A stretch of 6,345 nucleotides of DNA, from assembly GCA_031267455.1 (NCBI GenBank), contig JAIRZC010000024.1:1-6345 (forward strand), given 5' to 3'. The translations under genes were made by a program, and so were the position numbers. Below, piece by piece: positions 1 through 6,267 of this stretch. The notes under the pieces are model-generated. The model saw only the letters and a list, made by a program, of their open reading frames with translations, had not been told where the DNA came from and made no database searches. The DNA comes from Accumulibacter sp. GTDB lineage: Bacteria; Pseudomonadota; Gammaproteobacteria; Burkholderiales; Rhodocyclaceae. The number at the start of each line of letters is the position of its first letter. Position 1 is the stretch's first letter.

Positions 1-939
1 GGTTCCGAGCGCTTGATTTCCCTGGCGATCTGGGGAATCTTCATCCTTCACATCACGGGTTTCGCGGAACCGACGATCGCTTTTCTCGAACAACTCTCGT
101 TTCCGGTCGGCGCGCAACGCCTGAACCTCTGGCAGTTGCTGCGCGGCGCCGTGACGGTTTGCTTCACGCTGCTGGTCGCCCTGTGGTTCGGCAGCCTGAT
201 AGAGGATCGGCTTTCGCGGGCGCGGCGAATCGATCGGAGCGTGCGTGAACTGCTCGTCCGGCTTTCAAAGTCGCTACTCCTCGTCGTTGCCTTGCTTTTC
301 AGTCTTTCGCTCGTCGGAATCGATGTGACGATGCTCTCGGTTTTTGGCGGCGCGTTCGCGGTCGGTCTTGGCTTCGGCCTTCAAAAAATCGCGAGCAGCT
401 ATGTAAGCGGTTTTATCATCCTGCTCGATCGCTCGATCCGAATCGGGAACATCGTGGCGATCGACGCCTCGACGACGGGCACCGTGACGCAAATCACGAT
501 GCGCTACACGGTGCTGCGAATGAGTTCGGGCGCCGAAGTTCTGATACCGAACGAAAATCTCGTCAGCAACATCGTGCGGAATTTCACGTTTTCGGACACG
601 AAAATGCGCGTCTCGATCACCACGCGAATCGCGTACGATTCCGACGTGAAAGAGGCGATGCGGCTGATGACAAAAGCCGCGCGGGGGCATTCCCGAGTGT
701 TGTCCGACCCCGCGCCGGCGGTAACGCTGACCGAGTTCGCGGACAGCGGGATCGATCTGGAGCTCGGTTTCTGGGTCGGCGATCCGGAGGCGGGAACCGC
801 CGGCGCGCGATCGGATATCGCGCTCGATATCCTGGAAGCCTTCGGCGTAAACGGGATTGAAATGCCCTATCCCCGGCGCGATATCCACCTGTTGAATCCT
901 CCGCCGGAAAAAGCTGCCCGGTTTCAACCTCCTCCATGA
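1..939 (+). CDS. MscS-family mechanosensitive ion channel, 5'-truncated
   Basis: Small-conductance mechanosensitive channel that would sit in the inner membrane and release solutes on hypo-osmotic shock. The frame is open from base 1, so the true start lies upstream; the TTG at 13 is only the first start-like codon. Numbering from that codon, hydrophobic segments lie near residues 2-17, 43-62 and 86-104. They are followed by the Gly/Ala-rich pore helix at about 105-137, with the FGGAFAVGLGFGLQKIASSY stretch typical of MscS TM3. The beta domain follows (about 140-205, including VLIPNENLVSNIVRNF), then the alpha/beta cytoplasmic domain to about 295 and a Pro-rich tail. At least three membrane helices precede the pore helix or are cut by the window edge, which suggests one of the larger MscS homologues (YnaI/MscK-like) rather than a minimal MscS; that is inference. 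The gene ends 70 bases before umuD, on the same strand. The family is certain, the subfamily is not. Confidence 0.93.
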   Translation, partial: GSERLISLAIWGIFILHITGFAEPTIAFLEQLSFPVGAQRLNLWQLLRGAVTVCFTLLVALWFGSLIEDRLSRARRIDRSVRELLVRLSKSLLLVVALLFSLSLVGIDVTMLSVFGGAFAVGLGFGLQKIASSYVSGFIILLDRSIRIGNIVAIDASTTGTVTQITMRYTVLRMSSGAEVLIPNENLVSNIVRNFTFSDTKMRVSITTRIAYDSDVKEAMRLMTKAARGHSRVLSDPAPAVTLTEFADSGIDLELGFWVGDPEAGTAGARSDIALDILEAFGVNGIEMPYPRRDIHLLNPPPEKAARFQPPP

Positions 940-964
940 TTTCGTCGATGCCGCCCTGCCCCGC

Positions 965-981
965 GCCGAATGTTTTTCGGC
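965..981. promoter_or_regulatory. Inverted repeat upstream of umuD (candidate operator or weak hairpin)
   Basis: A perfect 6-base inverted repeat, GCCGAA and TTCGGC, with a 5-base spacer (TGTTT). It lies in the 70-base gap between the channel gene and umuD, ending 28 bases before the umuD ATG. UmuD genes are usually under LexA control and LexA operators are palindromes of differing sequence between phyla, so this is the best operator candidate here. It does not match the E. coli CTG-N10-CAG box or the Gram-positive GAAC-N4-GTTC box. As RNA it would form a short hairpin with no U-tract after it, so a terminator role is less likely. Confidence 0.3.
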
Positions 982-1009
982 CTTCCTCCGTCTCACCGGG
1001 GATTCGCAA

Positions 1010-1489
1010 ATGGACACGCCGGAAAGAAAAAACGCGCTGAAAACCGCAGATCCCCGCGCGGGAATATCCGAATCACTGGCGCCGGATGAAAATCCCCGCC
1101 CGCGGATGTCGCCGCTCATCGACGACAGGATTCGCGCGGGCTTCCCATCGCCCGCATCGGGCGACGCCAGCTGCGGGATCGACCTCAATGAGCACCTCAT
1201 CCGAAACCCGGCGGCCACTTTTTTCCTGGTCGTTTCAGGCGACTCTATGGTCGGCGAGGGAATCGACGACGGCGACATGGTCATCGTCGATCGTTCGGTC
1301 GAGCCGCGTTCGGGTTCGATCGTCGTCGCCGCGATCGAGGGCGATTTTACGCTCAAGCGCTTCGTCAAAACGGCCGCGTCGTTCGAATTGCATTCGGGCA
1401 ATCCGGAATATCCGGTGATTCATCCGAAACATGAGGACGACCACATCGTCGGCGTCGTCTGCTGGATCCTGCGAAAATGTTCGCGCTGA
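1010..1489 (+). CDS. umuD: UmuD-type S24 self-cleaving protein, DNA polymerase V subunit
   Basis: Subunit that, after RecA-stimulated self-cleavage to UmuD', joins UmuC to form the translesion polymerase Pol V during the SOS response. The 159-residue product carries the S24 (LexA/UmuD) fold. The nucleophile is Ser79 in SGDSM and the general base is Lys116 in FTLKRF. The cleavage site is Ala43-Gly44 in AGFPSPAS. The Ser-Lys distance (37) and the cleavage site-Ser distance (36) are the same as in E. coli UmuD (24/60/97). The cleaved bond is Ala-Gly, as in LexA, rather than the Cys-Gly of E. coli UmuD. The N-terminal arm is 43 residues against 24 in E. coli. The ATG at 1010 is preceded by GGGGA (998-1002), 7 bases away. 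An internal ATG at 1106 (Met33) is the alternative but has no visible ribosome binding site. The 3' end overlaps umuC by 13 bases, implying translational coupling. Confidence 0.95.
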   Translation: MDTPERKNALKTADPRAGISESLAPDENPRPRMSPLIDDRIRAGFPSPASGDASCGIDLNEHLIRNPAATFFLVVSGDSMVGEGIDDGDMVIVDRSVEPRSGSIVVAAIEGDFTLKRFVKTAASFELHSGNPEYPVIHPKHEDDHIVGVVCWILRKCSR

Positions 1490-2820
1490 TCGACGGAAAT
1501 TCGTTCTTCGCCTCGTGCGAGCGGGTTTTCCGCCCGGATTTGTGGCGAAAGCCGGTCATCGTCCTCTCGAACAACGACGGGTGCGTCATCGCGCGCAGCG
1601 AGGAGGCCAAAAAAGCCGGTATCCCCATGGGCGCGCCGTTTTTCAAGATTTCGGGTCTCGTCGAGCGCCATGGAATCGCCGCGTTCAGCTGCAATTACGA
1701 GCTCTACGCCGACCTCTCGGCGCGCATGATGGCGTGCGTCGCGTCGCTGGCGCCCGCCCTGGAAGTGTATTCGATCGACGAAGCCTTCGCCGATTTCTCC
1801 GGAATCACCGACGCATCGGCGCTCGGTGTAAAAATCCGCCACCGCGTCATGCGGTGGATCGGCATTCCGGCCTGCGTCGGTATCGGAGCAAGCAAGACGC
1901 TGGCCAAATTCTCCAACCATCTGGCCAAAAGGAATCCGCGCTTTTCCGGCGTCTGCAACTGGCTCGACCTGACCGAAACCGAACGCCTGCAATGGATGCG
2001 AAGCACGAGCGTTTTCGATCTCTGGGGGATCGGGCGCAAACTCGGCGAAAAACTTTTGGAGCAACGCATCCGGACGGTCTTCGATCTTTATGGAGCCGAC
2101 CCCGCGCTGATGCGCCGCCGCCACAGCGTGACGGTCGAGCGCATCGTCCACGAACTGCATGGGATTCCCTGCCTGGAACTCGAAGAAATCTCTCCGGCGC
2201 AACGGCAGGTATTGCGGAGCCGCTCCTTCGCCGAAGAAGTCTCGGATATCGGCGAGATCAAGGCGGCCGTGTCCCGGCACGCGCACAGCGCCGCCGCCGC
2301 GCTCCGTCGATGGAACGGCCTCGCGTCCTGCGTCGGTGTCATGATCCGCACGAATCGCTTCAAGGCGGAACGGCATTTCGGCTGGGATGTCACTTCACTC
2401 CCCGCGCCGAGCAGCGATACTTTGGTCTTGAGCGCCGCGGCCACCCGGCTGGCCGGGAGAATTTTCCGTCCCGGAATGAAATACAAGAAAGCCGGCGTCG
2501 TCCTTCTCGAACTGGTCGACGCGAACACGCGGACGGGGGACCTTTTCAATCCGGGCGATTCGGAACGCTCGCGCGCGCTGATGCAAACGATCGATTCGAT
2601 CAATTCGCGCTACGGTGGAGAAGCCGTCAAAAGCGCCGCCGAACTCGTCGGGACGAAATGGCACACGCGCCGCGAACGTCTTTCGCCGCGCTATACGACA
2701 CGCTGGGACGAATTGCGGCGCGTCGATGCCGGAACGACGAACACGGGATTCAAAGAACCGGTTTCGCCGCGCCGCCCGGATTTTTCTCCGCCGCGCTCCG
2801 AATCGGCCACTCGAGCGTAA
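1477..2820 (+). CDS. umuC: UmuC, Y-family DNA polymerase V catalytic subunit
   Basis: Error-prone translesion DNA polymerase that acts with UmuD' and RecA at blocked forks. At 447 residues it is longer than E. coli UmuC (422). It begins MFALIDGNSF, close to E. coli MFALCDVNAF. Visible features in order: catalytic Asp6; SNNDGCVIARS (31-41); catalytic Asp101-Glu102 in YSIDEAF; VGIGASKTLAK thumb/palm motif (134-144); helix-hairpin-helix DLWGIGRKLGEKL (181-193); little-finger domain to about 350; and the UmuC-specific C-terminal block ending RLSPRYTTRW (401-410). The steric-gate position 11 is Phe, where E. coli has Tyr. The clamp-binding site aligned to E. coli QLNLF reads TGDLF (353-357). After about residue 418 comes a Pro/Arg/Ser-rich tail of about 30 residues with no counterpart in E. 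coli, which reads across the 3' end of the opposing kinase gene. The start lies inside umuD, 13 bases before its end; no strong ribosome binding site is seen, so coupled translation is likely. Confidence 0.96.
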   Translation: MFALIDGNSFFASCERVFRPDLWRKPVIVLSNNDGCVIARSEEAKKAGIPMGAPFFKISGLVERHGIAAFSCNYELYADLSARMMACVASLAPALEVYSIDEAFADFSGITDASALGVKIRHRVMRWIGIPACVGIGASKTLAKFSNHLAKRNPRFSGVCNWLDLTETERLQWMRSTSVFDLWGIGRKLGEKLLEQRIRTVFDLYGADPALMRRRHSVTVERIVHELHGIPCLELEEISPAQRQVLRSRSFAEEVSDIGEIKAAVSRHAHSAAAALRRWNGLASCVGVMIRTNRFKAERHFGWDVTSLPAPSSDTLVLSAAATRLAGRIFRPGMKYKKAGVVLLELVDANTRTGDLFNPGDSERSRALMQTIDSINSRYGGEAVKSAAELVGTKWHTRRERLSPRYTTRWDELRRVDAGTTNTGFKEPVSPRRPDFSPPRSESATRA

Positions 2821-4195
2821 AGCGCGCGCCGTCGAGCACGGGCGAATCCGACGCGCTCGCCGAACCCCGGTGCATCCTGAGAACCTGGCGCACGATCGCA
2901 AGGCCAAGTCCGTGACCGCCGGTCGCGCGGTCGCGCGACCGGTCGAGACGCGTGAAGGGGTGAAAAATCTGCGTGCGATCTCCGGGGGGAATTCCGATTC
3001 CGTCGTCGTCAACGTGGACGCGAATCAGGCCGTCCGCGACTTCCGCGCTCACGATGATGCGGCTCGTCGCGTATTTGATTGCGTTCCGCAGCAAATTTGT
3101 CAACGCGTACGACATGCTCCACGGGTCGATGTCGGCCTCCTGATCCTCGGGAAGTCCCCTTGTGTTTACGGTCAACGAAAGCGTATGACCGAGAATGCGA
3201 ACCGCGTTGGTTTTTTCTTCGATCCACGGAACGATCCGCACGGGACTCAAGTTCGATTCGAACTGCCGGCGTTCGTAACGCGCATAGACGAGGCTGGAAT
3301 CGACGAGATTGTCGAGTTCTTCGACATCCGTATCGAGCATACGGAGCAAGCGCTTCCGCTCCGCCTCGTCGGCCTCCGGAATCATCTCGAGCGCAAAACG
3401 CATTCGCGCGATCGGCGTGCGAAGTTCATGCGAGATTGAAGACGAGAGCGCCTTTCTCGTCGCGATCAGGTGTTGTATGCGCTCCGCCATGCCGTTGATC
3501 GTTTCGGTAAGCAGCGCGAACGTACTGGAGAGCGCTTCGGGCGCGCGCGATTCGAGGTGTCCCTCGCCAAGGTTTCGCGCGGTCTGGCGCAGCGCTTCGA
3601 GATCGCGCCCGATGGGGCGTATCCAAAACCAGACGGCGATGGCGAGAAAAACGCTGATCAAGGCCAATGTCATCAAACGTACCCGCAACTCGGGCGACAT
3701 GATCCCGCGAGGCCACCTGGCGTCGGGTCTCGACGCCGACAGGGGGCCGACGACAAGTATGCTCGATGTCTGCTTCAAGCGGTGGTAAAGCGTCTCGCCG
3801 TCGACGGCGACCGCGAGGTTTCCCGAATCGAGCCGCTCGGCCTGATCGGTCGGAAGGTTCAGCGACCAGCGGTCGACGATGTCGAGGTTGTACGCGAACT
3901 TCTTGTCAAGTTCCTTGATGGCTTGCGGCCAGCGGGAACGCGGTCTGCGGGAAAGATCTTCCTCGATCAGAAAGATCGTTCCGCGCATGAAACGCCGCAT
4001 ATAGTCGTCGGCGAACCCCTTGACGGCGATCGAGATAAGGACATCGACGGCAAAGACGATGGCGATGAAGGCTCCCATCACTAAAAAATAAAAATTGAGG
4101 AAAAGGTGCGAAAAACGATAGCGACCGCGCCACGAGGCATGCCCGTGGCGGCTGAAGAAACCGAACAGGCCGCGGCGGCTCGCGTTACCAGTCAT
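2750..4195 (-). CDS. rstB: RstB-like membrane sensor histidine kinase
   Basis: Inner-membrane sensor kinase that should phosphorylate the regulator encoded just upstream. Of its 481 residues, about 30 form a basic, probably cytoplasmic, N-terminal extension. Then come TM1 (about 31-57), a periplasmic sensor region of about 110 residues, TM2 (about 172-193), and HAMP with the dimerisation helix. The H-box is SHELRTP with His256. The ATP domain shows the N-box (Asn367, Asn371), the G1 box DDDGIGI (396-402) and the G2 box GGHGLGLAI (426-434). The sensor region (IFLIEEDL, KELDKKFAYNLDIVD, LVVGPL) and the segment FTRLDRSRDRATGG (414-427) match my memory of E. coli RstB closely, so the RstB-like call is favoured over a generic EnvZ-type kinase. 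The signal is unknown. The start overlaps the regulator's end by 11 bases, with no clear ribosome binding site, so coupled translation is likely. The 3' end overlaps umuC by 71 bases, tail-to-tail. Confidence 0.93.
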   Translation of the reverse strand: MTGNASRRGLFGFFSRHGHASWRGRYRFSHLFLNFYFLVMGAFIAIVFAVDVLISIAVKGFADDYMRRFMRGTIFLIEEDLSRRPRSRWPQAIKELDKKFAYNLDIVDRWSLNLPTDQAERLDSGNLAVAVDGETLYHRLKQTSSILVVGPLSASRPDARWPRGIMSPELRVRLMTLALISVFLAIAVWFWIRPIGRDLEALRQTARNLGEGHLESRAPEALSSTFALLTETINGMAERIQHLIATRKALSSSISHELRTPIARMRFALEMIPEADEAERKRLLRMLDTDVEELDNLVDSSLVYARYERRQFESNLSPVRIVPWIEEKTNAVRILGHTLSLTVNTRGLPEDQEADIDPWSMSYALTNLLRNAIKYATSRIIVSAEVADGLIRVHVDDDGIGIPPGDRTQIFHPFTRLDRSRDRATGGHGLGLAIVRQVLRMHRGSASASDSPVLDGARFTLEWPIRSAAEKNPGGAAKPVL

Positions 4196-4892
4196 GCTTG
4201 CTGAACAGATACCCCTTGCCGCGCACGGTTTTTATGCGTGTCGGGTTTTCCGGGTCGTCGCCGAGCTTGCGCCTCAGGCGCGAAATGCGCGCGTCGATCG
4301 AACGATCGATTCCATCGAACCCGATTCCACGAAGCTCCTGCAAAAGATCGTCGCGCGACAGAATGCTCCCGGCGTTGAGCGCAAGCAGCCAAAGCAGGTC
4401 GAATTCGGCCGTCGTCAGGTCGATCTGCGTCTCGCCGAGGCGAGCGCTTCGCGTGGATTGGCTGATCGCGAAGTTTCCGAACAAGAGTTCGCTCACCCCG
4501 TCCGGCGACGGCAAATCGCCCTCGACCGGCGTGAAGCGGCGCAACAGGGCCTTGATGCGCGCGAGCAGCAAACGCGGCTGGACGGGCTTGGCGATGTAAT
4601 CATCCGCGCCGAGTTCAAGGCCGAGAATCTGGTCGAGGTCCTCGTCGCGCGCGGTGAACATGAGGATGACGCCCCTGTATTTGGGCCGGATGGAACGGCA
4701 GACTTCAAAACCATCCTTCCCCGGAAGCATGACATCGAGGACGACGAGATCGGGATTCTCGGCGAGTATCCGATTCTCGGCGGCATCGCCACGCGTTTCG
4801 GTCGTCACTCTAAAGCCGTTTTTCCGTAAATATTCCGCAGTCAATTCGATGAGACGTAAATCGTCCTCGACCAGCAAAATGTGTGTAAGCAT
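4185..4892 (-). CDS. rstA: RstA-like OmpR-family response regulator
   Basis: DNA-binding response regulator, the partner of the adjoining kinase. With the start at 4892 it has 235 residues, the usual OmpR-family length. The receiver domain (2-118) shows the acidic pair Asp10-Asp11, phospho-acceptor Asp53 in VLDVMLPGKDG, Thr80 and Lys102. A winged-helix domain (about 130-232) ends IKTVRGKGYLF. The recognition region LRGIGFDGIDRSIDARISRL (187-206) and the C-terminal residues are very like E. coli RstA from memory (LRGVSYDGLDRSVD and GYLFAPHAW), which supports the symbol; orthology is inferred. The frame stays open upstream to an ATG at 5057, but those 55 extra residues are Arg-rich with no family counterpart. 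The Met at 4892 puts the ILLVEDD motif at the usual place and has GAAGGA upstream. The next gene begins inside its last codons. Confidence 0.94.
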   Translation of the reverse strand: MLTHILLVEDDLRLIELTAEYLRKNGFRVTTETRGDAAENRILAENPDLVVLDVMLPGKDGFEVCRSIRPKYRGVILMFTARDEDLDQILGLELGADDYIAKPVQPRLLLARIKALLRRFTPVEGDLPSPDGVSELLFGNFAISQSTRSARLGETQIDLTTAEFDLLWLLALNAGSILSRDDLLQELRGIGFDGIDRSIDARISRLRRKLGDDPENPTRIKTVRGKGYLFSKHDW

Positions 4893-4903
4893 ATCCGGAT
4901 AAA

Positions 4904-4909
4904 TCCTTC
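4904..4909 (-). promoter_or_regulatory. Ribosome binding site of the response-regulator gene
   Basis: Reads GAAGGA on the minus strand, 11 bases before the ATG at 4892. The spacing is a little long, but it is a good Shine-Dalgarno match and helps choose this start over the upstream in-frame ATG at 5057. Confidence 0.5.
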
Positions 4910-5023
4910 GACTGGTGCGTTGAAGAACGTGGGCGGAAACGATCGTTCCATTTCCAATTCGCCCGTGCCATTGTCGACTTCGCTTTGTCGTGCCGCGGCA
5001 TCGTCCGCGCTTCCTTTCGCGCT

Positions 5024-5035
5024 CGTTCATGAACG
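5024..5035. repeat. 12-base perfect palindrome in the regulator leader
   Basis: CGTTCATGAACG is a perfect 12-base palindrome. It is followed on the plus strand by two further GAAC units (5036-5039 and 5040-5043), giving three GAAC words and one GTTC within 19 bases. It lies about 130 bases upstream of the regulator ATG and downstream of the candidate -10. It could be a protein-binding site or chance. Confidence 0.3.
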
Positions 5036-5085
5036 GAACGAACGATCGCGCCGACATGCGGGGCCGTGTTCGACTGAATGCGTAT

Positions 5086-5094
5086 ATTCTAGCA
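5086..5094 (-). promoter_or_regulatory. Candidate extended -10 promoter for the rstA-rstB-like pair
   Basis: Reads TGCTAGAAT on the minus strand: an extended -10 (TG-n) followed by TAGAAT, a 5/6 match to TATAAT, inside a small AT-rich island (AGAATATACG) in GC-rich surroundings. The hexamer 17 bases upstream (GGGTCG) is a poor -35, so this would be an activator-assisted or extended -10 promoter. It predicts a transcript start near 5079 and a leader of about 187 bases. It assumes a sigma-70-like consensus. Confidence 0.4.
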
Positions 5095-5102
5095 CGCGCC
5101 CG

Positions 5103-5132
5103 CGGAGACGACCCTCGGAAGCCGGAGACGAC
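5103..5132. promoter_or_regulatory. Pair of 10-base direct repeats, candidate regulator-binding site
   Basis: CGGAGACGAC occurs exactly at 5103-5112 and again at 5123-5132, a period of 20 bases, about two helical turns. On the minus strand the copies read GTCGTCTCCG and lie just upstream of the candidate -10, at about -24 to -33 and -44 to -53 from the predicted start. OmpR-family regulators bind tandem direct repeats on one DNA face, so autoregulation by the RstA-like protein is a reasonable inference. The sequence is not the enterobacterial RstA box. Confidence 0.35.
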
Positions 5133-5238
5133 GGGCCAACTTATTCCATTCCAAAATGTCCGCGTCGATAATGGCTACGTCGATTTTTCCCGCCGCCTGT
5201 CAACGGAACGTCGATGTTCTCGCGAACGATTCATAGAG

Positions 5239-6219
5239 TCATCGGCCTTTTTCCGGAACGCGACGCTCCTCGACCGCGTACAACCTGCCCTGCCAGGTAT
5301 TTCGCGCGCGCAGGCGTTCTTCGAACAGAGGAGGAAATTTGTCGAGGCGCATTCCCCAATCGGGCGAAGCGAGGACGTCGGGCGGGACTTCGCTGCCGAG
5401 GCGCTGGATTTTTACATTCGGCGGAAGGCGCTCGACGATATCGATGACACTGTCGAGGTAGCTCTCCATGTCTGGAAGGCGAAAACTCTCGGGGGCCGCG
5501 AGATAGCGTTTTGCAAGGCGCGTATTTCGCACGATCTGCAATTGATGAAATTTGAGCGCGTCCGCCGGGAGTGAGGCAAGCGCCTCCGCCCCTCGTATCA
5601 GGCTCTCGCGCGTCTCGAGCGGCAAGCCGATCAGAAGATGTCCCGTCAAGAAAAGGCCGCGCCGCGCCGCGCGTGTAAAAGCGTCGCGGGTGCAGGAAAA
5701 ATCGTGGCCACGCAGGCACTCCTTAAGGACGGCATCCTCGCAGGATTCGATTCCGATTTCGAGTTCGACGAAAACGCGTCTCGAGAGGCCGGCCAGGTAA
5801 TCGAGCGTTTCGTCGGGAAGGCAGTCGGGGCGGGTTCCGATGACGAGGCCCGCGATGTCGGTGTGGATAAGCGCCTCTCCATAGGCTTTCTTGAGCTTTT
5901 CGACTGTGGCATAAGTATTGGAATAGCGCTGGAAATACGCAAGAAAAGCCCTGGCGCGCGGATAGCGGCGGCGGGCGAATTCGACTCCGGTATCGATCTG
6001 TTCGCCGATGTCGCGCAACCCTTTTAAGTAGCTCGGCGAAAAACCTTCGTTGTTGCAGAAACTGCACCCGCCAAAGCCGAGCAAACCGTCGCGGTTGGGA
6101 CAAGTAAACCCGGCATCGACCGAGATTTTTTGAAGGCGCCCGCCGTAGCGCTCTTTCGCCCAGTCGTTGTAGGCATTGTAGCGGCGGCCGCGAAAGGCTT
6201 CTGGAATCGCCGCGCTCAT
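5239..6219 (-). CDS. Radical SAM protein, YhcC/TIGR01212 family
   Basis: Radical S-adenosylmethionine enzyme of the YhcC-like family; its substrate is not established to my knowledge. From the Met at 6219 it has 326 residues, near the family length. Family marks: YNAYNDWAKERYGGRLQK at the N-terminus, then AGFTCPNRDG running into GGCSFCNN, which places the 4Fe-4S ligands Cys40, Cys52 and Cys55 in a C-x11-C-x2-C spacing characteristic of this family and unlike the common CxxxCxxC. Next come AYFQRYSNTYA, GTRPDCLPDETLDYL, ELEIGIES, RGHDF, HLLIGLPLETRES, KFHQLQIVRNT and EVPPDVLA. The frame also offers an ATG at 6267 adding 16 residues (MFFLPRQAF...), which show no family similarity; neither start has a clear ribosome binding site, so the start is uncertain. 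It is on the same strand as the two-component genes but 346 bases upstream, so probably a separate unit. Confidence 0.9.
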   Translation of the reverse strand: MSAAIPEAFRGRRYNAYNDWAKERYGGRLQKISVDAGFTCPNRDGLLGFGGCSFCNNEGFSPSYLKGLRDIGEQIDTGVEFARRRYPRARAFLAYFQRYSNTYATVEKLKKAYGEALIHTDIAGLVIGTRPDCLPDETLDYLAGLSRRVFVELEIGIESCEDAVLKECLRGHDFSCTRDAFTRAARRGLFLTGHLLIGLPLETRESLIRGAEALASLPADALKFHQLQIVRNTRLAKRYLAAPESFRLPDMESYLDSVIDIVERLPPNVKIQRLGSEVPPDVLASPDWGMRLDKFPPLFEERLRARNTWQGRLYAVEERRVPEKGR

Positions 6220-6267
6220 TTTCGGAAGAGGCGAGCGATGAAAAGCCTGCCGCGGGAGAAAAAACAT

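Larger units (their letters stand above)
4893..5238. other. 346-base intergenic region between radical SAM gene and regulator gene
   Basis: No convincing gene is seen here. The open frames in it are Arg/Pro-rich, lack family motifs, or continue into the neighbouring genes on the wrong strand. For the minus-strand regulator gene it holds a candidate extended -10 promoter (5086-5094), a pair of direct repeats (5103-5132), and a leader of about 190 bases with two short perfect palindromes (5024-5035 and 4938-4947). The radical SAM stop is followed by a 4-base stem with a GCGA loop (5216-5227) and no T-run, so no terminator is evident. A lone TTGACA on the minus strand (5198-5203) has no good -10 at a normal distance. 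Confidence 0.6.

Noticed and set aside
936..1040. 34-codon plus-strand frame whose ATG overlaps the channel stop as ATGA
   Set aside because: The overlap resembles translational coupling, but there is no ribosome binding site, the peptide is Pro/Arg-rich and it runs into umuD out of frame; likely chance.
274..1401. Long minus-strand open frame (375 codons) across the channel gene and umuD
   Set aside because: It is antisense to two clear protein families, is Arg/Ser-rich and has no recognisable motif; GC-rich codon use makes such frames common.
1431..2915. 494-codon plus-strand frame and 318-codon minus-strand frame (1420-2376) within umuC
   Set aside because: Both lie over the well-conserved umuC frame, are Arg-rich and show no domain features; treated as shadows.
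4893..5057. 55-codon N-terminal extension of the response regulator
   Set aside because: The residues are Arg-rich and unlike any receiver domain; the Met at 4892 gives the normal family start and has GAAGGA upstream.
5198..5203. TTGACA on the minus strand as a -35 element
   Set aside because: No reasonable -10 hexamer follows at 16-18 bases (TAGCCA at 17).
5163..5215. Three copies of CGTCGAT in the intergenic region
   Set aside because: Uneven spacing (15 and 31 bases), and GTCGAT/ATCGAC words are frequent throughout this GC-rich window.
5216..5227. GTTC-GCGA-GAAC hairpin just after the radical SAM stop as a terminator
   Set aside because: Only a 4-base stem with no T-run; too weak to call an intrinsic terminator.
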